DNA from: Treponema sp.
GTDB lineage: Bacteria; Spirochaetota; Spirochaetia; Treponematales; Breznakiellaceae
Direction: 5' to 3'
DNA: 18,936 nucleotides
Assembly (NCBI GenBank): GCA_031258265.1
Contig: JAIRNB010000310.1
Location: 1 to 18,936 of the forward strand
This document shows, one piece after another, positions 13,148-18,936 of this stretch (positions are counted from its first letter, which is position 1; each line of letters opens with the position of its first letter). Under the pieces are notes generated by a model. It worked only from the letters and a program-made list of their open reading frames with translations. It ran no database searches and was not told the DNA's origin. Position numbers and translations under genes: made by a program.

Positions 13148-14590
13148 TTAGGTCCCCCGCCGGCGGCAGGCCAGGGCCCGGAAACCCCGGCGTTTAAGGT
13201 CCCCCAGCCAGGTAAAGCCGGGGGGTTTTCTTTTGATAAGACGATCCGCTTCGGCGGCGGGAAGGGCGATAAGGGAAAGCCCCCCGGGAAGGAGAAGGCG
13301 GCCAAGCCCTTCCCAGATCCTGTCGTAGGGCCTGGTCCCTGGGACGGATTCGGGGAAGGCCGCGATGAACCTGCAGCCCTGCCCCGCCGTATCCCCGCCG
13401 TCCGGGAACATCCGCGCGGACAGCCGGTCCCGGTCCAGCCACAGATCCACCCCCGGCGATATACGAATCTCCGTCCCTCCGCCCGCAGTAACGCTGTGCC
13501 CGGCCCCGGTAATGTTACTGTAGGATGCCCAGAGGGCAAGGATGTTCCTGCCATGGAGGATCAGAATCCGCGGCGCTTCCGCCCCTGAGCGTTTAAGGAA
13601 TTCCAGAAACCAGAGGGGAAAATGACCCTGCCCCCCCTCATGGATCAACGCCGTAAAAGGCGCCCCGGAGGGGGAAAAAACATCGTCCACAGCCAGGCGG
13701 CGGAGGAGTTTGGCCGCGGTCTCCGCCGCCCCGCCGGGCCGGTCAAATTCCGCCGCCCCGTGGACCGTATCGATCTTATAAGTGATACCCTCCATTTCGC
13801 AGCAGCCGCTGTTCCGCAGATAAGCCGGACGCCGGAGCGGAAGAATTTCCTCCGGGGGAGATTCTCCCCCGTCCTGCCCCGGCGCGGTTTTCCCCCGGTC
13901 CCCGGCCCCATAGACAAAGACCCGGTGTTCCGGCCCGGCCTCTTCCCGGATCAGGGACGCCCCGCAAGCCCCAATCCCGGCCCGGAAAAAATCCGCCAGG
14001 GTATTTACCACCACGATGATTACCCGGCCCCCGGGGGCCAGGAGCCCCGCCGAACGGCCGATAAAATCCTCCAGCACCGGCCTCCCCGCCTTGGCGGGGA
14101 CATTGGAAAGGATAAGGTCCCAGCTTTCCCCCATCCCGGTATCCAGCAGAGCTTCCGTCCGGGCGCGAAACAGGCCGGGCGCCAGCCGGTTGCGGGCCCC
14201 GTTCCCCAGGCTGAAGATCCGGGCCAGTTCATCCCGGTCCTGGGCGCAGACCAGGGGGGATTCTCCTGCGGCCTTCGCCAGGGCCCGGGCGGCGCAGATA
14301 CCGATAAACCCGGTACCGCAGCCGGCATCCAGAACCCGGCGGGGCAGGGGGCCTCCCCCGGCAAGGTCCTCATCAATAAGGGCGGAAAAAACCTTCAGCA
14401 GGGCCCGGCTTCCCCGGTCTATGCCGGCGGAACTAAACAGGCCCTGGGACAGGGCAAAACGGAAATCAAACCCCCGGAAATAGAAGGGGACCTCTTTATT
14501 GCTGTAAATTTGCAGGTAGGATTCGTAATCAATTTCGACCTGGTCCGGGGAACCGGCAGCCGAAGCGCCGAAACCCTCCGGGCTATTCAT
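13148..14590 (-). CDS. RsmC-like SAM-dependent methyltransferase, two-domain
   Basis: This 480-residue protein has its catalytic class I methyltransferase domain in the first half. The SAM-binding glycine loop is VLDAGCGTGFIG (86-97) and the substrate-binding loop SNVPAKAG (162-169) takes the place of the SNPP(F/Y) motif of small-domain rRNA/protein N-methyltransferases. Residues about 260-480 form a second domain with a similar hydrophobic strand pattern but no glycine loop, probably a degenerate copy. In E. coli RsmC the inactive domain comes first, so the order here appears reversed. A role in modifying guanine in rRNA is the likeliest guess. The gene begins five bases after the elongation factor P stop and shares its transcript. 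GC content appears very high even for this window. Confidence 0.7.
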   Translation of the reverse strand: MNSPEGFGASAAGSPDQVEIDYESYLQIYSNKEVPFYFRGFDFRFALSQGLFSSAGIDRGSRALLKVFSALIDEDLAGGGPLPRRVLDAGCGTGFIGICAARALAKAAGESPLVCAQDRDELARIFSLGNGARNRLAPGLFRARTEALLDTGMGESWDLILSNVPAKAGRPVLEDFIGRSAGLLAPGGRVIIVVVNTLADFFRAGIGACGASLIREEAGPEHRVFVYGAGDRGKTAPGQDGGESPPEEILPLRRPAYLRNSGCCEMEGITYKIDTVHGAAEFDRPGGAAETAAKLLRRLAVDDVFSPSGAPFTALIHEGGQGHFPLWFLEFLKRSGAEAPRILILHGRNILALWASYSNITGAGHSVTAGGGTEIRISPGVDLWLDRDRLSARMFPDGGDTAGQGCRFIAAFPESVPGTRPYDRIWEGLGRLLLPGGLSLIALPAAEADRLIKRKPPGFTWLGDLKRRGFRALACRRRGT

Positions 14591-14595
14591 AGCCT

Positions 14596-15159
14596 TTAAC
14601 TGTTGACCCGTTCCACATATTCGTTAGTTTCGGTATTCACCAGAATTTTTTCATCCTGTTTAATAAAGAGGGGCACCCGGACAGTAAGACCCGTCTCGGT
14701 TCTCACCGGCTTGGTGGCCCCGGAAGCGGTGTCCCCTTTAATGTAATTTTCACTTTCCGCCACGGTAAAGACCACCTTGTAGGGAATCTTAATGTCGATA
14801 ACCCGGCCTTCCCAAATAGTAAGCTCGTAGGACTGCCCATCCTGAAGGTAGAACTTCTTGTCTTCCATTTCGGCGATAGGCACCTCATGCTGTTCGTAGG
14901 TTTCACCGTCCATAAAATGGTAGTTATCCTGATCGGCGTACTGATACTGGCAGGAGTGAATATCCACCTGGGCGTCCTCAATCTCCTGCTGGGTAGGAAT
15001 AGTCAGAGTCAGCACCGAGCCGTCCTTGATACTTTTCATCTTAATACGGGCAATGGCGGTACCCTTGCCGGGGTTATGAAATTCCCGTTCCACCACCAGG
15101 TAGGGCTGCCCCTTTTGGAGCAAACAGCTCCCCTTAACAATATCGCCGCCTCGAATCAT
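14596..15159 (-). CDS. efp: Elongation factor P
   Basis: This 187-residue protein has the standard EF-P length and three-domain layout. It binds ribosomes stalled at consecutive prolines and speeds peptide-bond formation. The conserved loop near residue 30 reads NPGKGTA, with Lys32 in the place that is post-translationally modified in many bacteria. The C-terminal OB domain carries the family signature (IKGDTASGATKP, then GLTVRVPLFIK and VNTETNEYVERV). Start ATG at 15159 follows GGGGG by four bases. No modification enzyme (EpmA-type) is in the window. It is the first gene of a two-gene minus-strand unit with the methyltransferase, a pairing that suggests a shared translation role. Confidence 0.97.
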   Translation of the reverse strand: MIRGGDIVKGSCLLQKGQPYLVVEREFHNPGKGTAIARIKMKSIKDGSVLTLTIPTQQEIEDAQVDIHSCQYQYADQDNYHFMDGETYEQHEVPIAEMEDKKFYLQDGQSYELTIWEGRVIDIKIPYKVVFTVAESENYIKGDTASGATKPVRTETGLTVRVPLFIKQDEKILVNTETNEYVERVNS

Positions 15160-15273
15160 AGATCCCCCGTTTCGTTTCCGGGCTGCCGGTCAGATCGATC
15201 CCGCCCGTTTGATAATCAATCTAAACATAACAAATTTTAGGCGTTTCGTCTAGGAGGAGGAAGGAAGGGCGCA

Positions 15274-15571
15274 TCCGGCCCGAAGGGCCGGACCGGGCTG
15301 TGGAACGCTTTCGCGTTCCAGTGCTCCAATTCCTCGACTTTACCTATGGTAAAGTCTGCGGTATTTCCGCTTCTATCCCTTGCGCTTCCCCCGCGGCGCT
15401 TTTTTGCCGTTGCGGCGCTGCTAAAGCGGTTACCAGCGGTTCTACGCGCCTACCGTGCCGGGAGGGCACATCAGCCGCGAAACCGCTTACCAGCGGGTCC
15501 GGCTCCCGGTACAGGCCCCCCCTGTGCTATGATGAGCCTCCGCGGAGCAGAGCGCGTAAGCTGCGCTTACG
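15274..15571. repeat. Cluster of tight hairpins between efp and the aldolase gene
   Basis: Perfect stem-loops follow each other: TCCGGCCC/GGGCCGGA (15274-15292, GAA loop), TGGAACGC/GCGTTCCA (15301-15320, TTTC loop), GACTTTACC/GGTAAAGTC (15336-15356, TAT loop), GTGCC/GGCAC (15455-15469) and CGTAAGC/GCTTACG (15555-15571). Bases 15370-15386 are the exact reverse complement of 282-298. TTACCAGCGG also occurs twice (15430 and 15487). This fills most of the 473-base gap 15160-15632. No gene is seen, and no convincing promoter for either neighbour. Confidence 0.65.
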
Positions 15572-15632
15572 GCGGGGTATTAAATCAGAGCCTCGAATAA
15601 ACCAAAATGGACTAGAAAAAGAGGAGGACGGC

Positions 15633-16739
15633 ATGGAAACTGCTATCAACCGGAAGATTCAGAGGGCGGGGGCGGAACCTTATGTGGAACCTTATATCGA
15701 TCTCCGCAGCGATACGGTGACCCGGCCCACGGCGGAAATGCGGGAAGCTATGGCGGCGGCGGAACTGGGGGACGATGTTTACGGGGACGATCCTACCACC
15801 AACAGATTCGAAGCCCTGGCCGCCCGTATGCTGGGTAAGGAAGCGGCCCTGTTTGTGCCGTCGGGGACTATGGGGAACCAGCTCTGCGTAATGACCCATA
15901 TCCAGCCGGGAAACGAAATTATCGCCGCCGCCACCTGCCACATTGTCCAGCATGAGGCCGGGGCGGCGGCCAAACTTTCAGGCGCCGCCTATGCCCTGGT
16001 GGATAACCCCGATAATAAAATTTACCCCGCCGATATACGCCGCCTGGCCCGCCCCGCCGGGAATGTCCATTATCCCAAAACCGCCCTGTTGTGCCTGGAA
16101 AACGCCCTCGGTGACGGGAACGTGGTTTCCCTGGCGGAGATGCAGGCCGCCTGCGATACGGCCCATGAAATGGGCTTACCGGTCCACCTGGACGGCGCCC
16201 GGATCTTCAACGCCGCCCAGGCCCTGGGGCTTCCGGTACAGGCCCTGGCCGCCGGCGCCGATTCGCTGATGTTCTGTGTGTCCAAGGGACTCTGCGCCCC
16301 CATCGGTTCCCTGGTCTGCGGCCCGGCGGAATTTGTGGAAAAGGCCCGGTACAACCGGAAGATTCTGGGGGGCGGCATGCGGCAGAGCGGGGTATTGACC
16401 GCCTGCGGGATCATCGCCCTGGAAAAGATGACTGGGCGCCTCCACATCGATCATGAAAACGCCCGCTACCTGGGGGACCGGCTTGCGGAGATTCCGGGTA
16501 TCCGTGTGGACCGGGAAAAGATACGGATCAATATGGTGTTCTGGAAAACGGAGATCCCGGGTTTTGACGATAAAACCTTTGTCCCGTTCATGCTGAAACG
16601 GCATATCAAAATTGGGGACGCTTCGGAGGGTGTATACCGCTTTGTCACCCACCACGGTATATCCCGGGAAAATATCGACACGGTTGTACAGGTAATCGAG
16701 GGATACGCCGGAAGCCCGGAAGGAAGTCCGGGAGCTTAA
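15633..16739 (+). CDS. Low-specificity L-threonine aldolase
   Basis: This 368-residue PLP enzyme of the fold-type I aldolase group splits L-threonine or L-allo-threonine into glycine and acetaldehyde. The family opening IDLRSDTVTRPT (22-33) and ELGDDVYGDDP (44-54) is intact. The PLP-binding Lys218 lies in MFCVSKGLCAPIGS, and HLDGAR (185-190) carries the conserved Asp and Arg. The usual LENTH segment is LENALGDGN here, a modest departure. ATG 15633 is chosen because GAGGAGG lies just upstream; the frame is open to 15300, but that is hairpin repeat DNA. It stands alone and is cytosolic, probably supplying glycine or acetaldehyde. Confidence 0.92.
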   Translation: METAINRKIQRAGAEPYVEPYIDLRSDTVTRPTAEMREAMAAAELGDDVYGDDPTTNRFEALAARMLGKEAALFVPSGTMGNQLCVMTHIQPGNEIIAAATCHIVQHEAGAAAKLSGAAYALVDNPDNKIYPADIRRLARPAGNVHYPKTALLCLENALGDGNVVSLAEMQAACDTAHEMGLPVHLDGARIFNAAQALGLPVQALAAGADSLMFCVSKGLCAPIGSLVCGPAEFVEKARYNRKILGGGMRQSGVLTACGIIALEKMTGRLHIDHENARYLGDRLAEIPGIRVDREKIRINMVFWKTEIPGFDDKTFVPFMLKRHIKIGDASEGVYRFVTHHGISRENIDTVVQVIEGYAGSPEGSPGA

Positions 16740-16771
16740 CTCAGGCCGAACCGGTTCCCCGGCGGCCTGAG
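16740..16771. terminator. Shared hairpin between convergent genes
   Basis: CTCAGGCCG (16740-16748) pairs with CGGCCTGAG (16763-16771), a 9-bp perfect stem with a 14-base loop that itself contains AACCGGTT. It fills the 46-base gap between the aldolase and the peptidase and could end both transcripts. There is no T-run on either side, so it may act only as a transcript-end stabiliser. Confidence 0.4.
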
Positions 16772-16785
16772 CCCCCGCCGTAAGC

Positions 16786-18585
16786 TCAGTCCAAAAGACC
16801 TTCCAGTTCCTCCACCAGGCTGCCGAAGACTTTGCAGGCCGCCTCCACCGGGGCGGGGCTGGACATATCCACCCCGGCCAGGGCCAGGGCCTCGATAGGA
16901 TAGCGGGAACCGCCGGATTTGAGGAAGGCAAAGTAATCCTCCCGCTCCCGGCGGCCCCCGGAAAGGACCCGTTCCGCCAGGGCCAGGGCGGCGGAAATTC
17001 CGGTAGAATATTTGTAAACGTAGAAGGCCCGGTAAAAGTGGGGAATCCTAAGACCCTCCAGATCGCTTGCCTCCTCAAAAACCATATCCGGGCCAAAGTA
17101 TTTTTCCAGGAGTTTCCGGTATTCCCCCCGCAGTACATCTACCGTCAGGGGATTGCCCCCCTCTTCCAGCTCATGACTCCGTTTTTCAAATTCGGCAAAC
17201 ATGGTCTGCCGGTACAGGGTTGCCAGAATATCGTCGGCCCGCTTATTCACCAGGTAACGTTTAAGGTCCCTGTCCTCCGCTGTTTTCAGCAGGCGGCGGA
17301 ACAGAAGTTCTTCGTTAAAGGTGCTGGCTACCTCGGCCTCAAAAATCGTGTAGTTGTACTGCATGAAGGGGTTGGACCGGGCGGAGTACCAGGAGTGCAT
17401 GGAGTGGCCCCCCTCATGGGCCAGGGTAAAGACATCACGGATGCTGTCGCTCTTGTAGTTCATCAGGATATAGGGGTCGCCGGTAAAACTTCCCGCGGAA
17501 AAAGCCCCGGAACGTTTCCCCTTGTTTTCGTAACGGTCCGCCCAGCGGCCCAGGAGGCCGACGCGCAGAGTTCCCACATATTCATCCCCCAGCGGGGCCA
17601 GGGCCGTGGAAACAAGCTCCACCGCCTCATCCCAGCTTGTCTCCTTAATCGCCTTTGGGACCATGGGGACGTATACATCGTAGTGCCGCAGTTCCGTAAG
17701 TCCCAAAGCCTTCTTCCGCAGCCTGTAGTAACGGTGCAGGGGCCCCAGGCTGGCGCTTACTGCGCCGATAAGGTTGTCGTAGACCTGCTCATCCACTTTA
17801 TCGGGGAAGAGGGCCGCCTGCCGGGCGGAAGGAAAACCCCGGACCCTGGCGCGGATAACATCGTTCTTAACAGAACCGGAGTAGAGGCTTGCCAGGCTTG
17901 TTTTGTGGGATTCAAAACGGCTGTAGAATTGCTCATAAGCTCGGCGGCGGATGTCCCGGCTGGGGTTTTCCATAAAAACCGACCAGGTGGATTGGGACAG
18001 GGGCAGCGCCCCTTCCGGCGTGTCGATGCTTCCAAAGTCCAGGTCCACATTGGTAAGAACAGAAAAAGTCTCCGAGGCCAGACCCTCTCCCTCGGCGTGG
18101 AGGGCGATAAGCCGTTCCTCCGCATCGCTTAAAATGTATGGTTTCCAGCGCAGGAGTTTTTTCAGGTATATCCGGTATTCGGTAAGCCGGGGATTCGACA
18201 GGAAGCTTTCCATGTCCGCTTCGGGAATGGCCTGGATTTCCGGGGCCTCCCAGGAACATGCGGCCTGAGCTTTGGCGGCGGCCATCATGAACTTCCCCGT
18301 CATGGTCCGCGCCGCGCTCGAACCCTCGTCTTCGGTCTGCCGCAGATCCGAGTAGTAGTTAAGCCGTTCCTCCAGGATTCTAAAATCCCGGATAAAATCC
18401 AGATAATCCGCCAGGGTTTCCGCGGATCTGCCAAGGGTCCCCCGGTAGGGGGCGATCAGTTCCGTCTTTTTTTCGTATTCCGCCAGGGCCAGGCCCCAGG
18501 CGTCATCGCCGGAAAAAAGTTTTGAAAGGTCCCAGGTGTTTTCGAGCTGCTGCTCCGCCCGGGAGGGTATGTTTGTCTGTATCAT
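16786..18585 (-). CDS. pepF: Oligoendopeptidase F, M3 family zinc metallopeptidase
   Basis: This 599-residue cytosolic peptidase, the normal length for the M3B family, degrades medium-sized oligopeptides. The zinc-binding motif is H-E-G-G-H (390-394) in FTLAHEGGHSMHSWYSA, and the third ligand is Glu418 in EAEVASTFNEE. The N-terminal helical region begins ENTWDLSKLF, as in family members, supporting the ATG at 18585, although its ribosome binding site is weak. The C-terminal FYRAFYVYKYSTGISAA stretch, which helps shape the active site, is also present. It is convergent with the aldolase. The enzyme could serve general peptide use in a gut organism. No transporter accompanies it. Confidence 0.95.
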   Translation of the reverse strand: MIQTNIPSRAEQQLENTWDLSKLFSGDDAWGLALAEYEKKTELIAPYRGTLGRSAETLADYLDFIRDFRILEERLNYYSDLRQTEDEGSSAARTMTGKFMMAAAKAQAACSWEAPEIQAIPEADMESFLSNPRLTEYRIYLKKLLRWKPYILSDAEERLIALHAEGEGLASETFSVLTNVDLDFGSIDTPEGALPLSQSTWSVFMENPSRDIRRRAYEQFYSRFESHKTSLASLYSGSVKNDVIRARVRGFPSARQAALFPDKVDEQVYDNLIGAVSASLGPLHRYYRLRKKALGLTELRHYDVYVPMVPKAIKETSWDEAVELVSTALAPLGDEYVGTLRVGLLGRWADRYENKGKRSGAFSAGSFTGDPYILMNYKSDSIRDVFTLAHEGGHSMHSWYSARSNPFMQYNYTIFEAEVASTFNEELLFRRLLKTAEDRDLKRYLVNKRADDILATLYRQTMFAEFEKRSHELEEGGNPLTVDVLRGEYRKLLEKYFGPDMVFEEASDLEGLRIPHFYRAFYVYKYSTGISAALALAERVLSGGRREREDYFAFLKSGGSRYPIEALALAGVDMSSPAPVEAACKVFGSLVEELEGLLD

Positions 18586-18669
18586 TTGTACAGCATAGCC
18601 CCCTGTTTATCCCGTGTCCATGCTGGGCACACGCCGGCCGGCAGGGGCGAAGTAAAAGCGTCCTGGTAA

Positions 18670-18699
18670 GGGCGTGTTAAGGAAAAAATATAACACCCG
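18670..18699 (-). promoter_or_regulatory. Imperfect dyad upstream of pepF
   Basis: GTGTTA (18674-18679) and TAACAC (18691-18696) face each other across an A-rich centre, with partial extension outward by G and C bases. It lies about 90 bases upstream of pepF, in a location suited to a repressor site or to promoter flanks. No clear -35 element accompanies it. The remainder of 18586-18782 shows nothing else I can identify. Confidence 0.25.
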
Positions 18700-18782
18700 C
18701 CCGGCGCAGGGCAACTGTACTTATCCCGGCCAAATGCAAGCCCGGCTTTAGGCGGGCGGGCGCGCCGCGGGGCCGGCGGTAA

Positions 18783-18836
18783 ATGTTTAGGTTTTTGCAA
18801 AGCAAAAACCTAAAGCCCAAAAATGGCATGGATGCC
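18783..18836 (+). repeat. Palindromic dispersed element, copy 3 (right part only)
   Basis: This copy matches 216-272 of copy 1 from TAAATG onward. The 10-bp stem TAGGTTTTTG/CAAAAACCTA is at 18788-18812, followed by AAGCCCAAAAATGGCAT. The second hairpin is cut to its TGGCAT/ATGCCA tip and the sequence then diverges at 18837. It has the same orientation as copy 1. Confidence 0.75.
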
Positions 18837-18849
18837 AGCTTTAGTTCCA

Positions 18850-18914
18850 GCACAACGCGCTCCGCACGTTGTGCCGCGCGCGCACTGTGCGCACTGCCCC
18901 AGCTGAAGCTGGGG
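18850..18914 (+). repeat. Three consecutive hairpins at the right edge
   Basis: GCACAACG/CGTTGTGC (18850-18874), GCGCAC/GTGCGC with a one-base T loop (18880-18892) and CCCCAGCT/AGCTGGGG (18897-18914) follow one another. The last, with its flanks CGCACTG and CGCATT, is the same module that begins the window at 1-30 (one base differs inside the palindrome). Confidence 0.65.
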
Positions 18915-18936
18915 CGCATTTTTCAATTTGGGGGCA

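Noticed and set aside
13622..14599. Plus-strand open frame (325 codons) opposite the methyltransferase
   Set aside because: It is antisense to a gene with intact SAM-binding motifs. Composition is dominated by Pro, Gly and Arg, and no ribosome binding site supports it.
17038..18132. Long plus-strand open frame (364 codons) within pepF
   Set aside because: It lies wholly antisense to a clear oligoendopeptidase F gene, and its Gly/Pro/Arg-rich translation has no family pattern. GC-rich DNA often leaves the opposite frame open.

Overview
The window looks like chromosomal DNA from a GC-rich, host-associated spirochaete, most likely a Treponema of the termite-gut type. This rests on the recognisable protein families, the relaxed spirochaete-style lipoboxes, and intergenic regions full of palindromic dispersed repeats. 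The taxonomic call is inference from remembered family patterns, not from a marker-gene search.

Layout. Bases 1-543 are repeat DNA: a 101-bp tandem repeat, a palindromic dispersed element and further hairpins. A ThuA-like gene follows (544-1191). Next comes a three-gene metal ABC transporter operon (1339-4333): an unrecognised lipoprotein, an ATPase, and an ABC-3 family permease fused in frame to a lipobox and a DUF1980/YcgQ-like domain. A strong hairpin terminator closes it. A MATE efflux gene lies on the minus strand (4526-5938). An inverted copy of the palindromic element (6081-6230) sits just upstream of a coiled-coil plus PD-(D/E)XK nuclease-like gene (6271-6912). After that is a decayed outer-membrane-type pseudogene with an in-frame amber codon.

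Bases 7665-12698 hold a compact four-gene cassette: a choloylglycine hydrolase/penicillin V acylase-family amidase, a GPH-type symporter, a beta-lactamase-fold serine hydrolase, and a convergent dipeptide epimerase (enolase superfamily). None of the three enzymes has a visible signal peptide. This suggests that N-acylated or D-amino-acid-containing peptides (murein-like or lipopeptide-like) are imported and dismantled in the cytosol. Imperfect direct repeats flank the cassette, and a tRNA-Arg(TCT) follows it at 13007-13080. The epimerase has a good promoter and a 15-bp hairpin in its leader.

The right part is housekeeping: elongation factor P followed by an RsmC-like methyltransferase (minus strand), then L-threonine aldolase (plus) convergent with oligoendopeptidase F (minus). 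The spacers at 15160-15632 and 18586-18936 again carry clustered hairpins. The repeat copies show a compensatory base-pair change and share sequence modules, which makes them the clearest structure not explained by genes. The amidase/symporter/hydrolase/epimerase cassette and the permease-lipoprotein fusion are the best candidates for undescribed biology.
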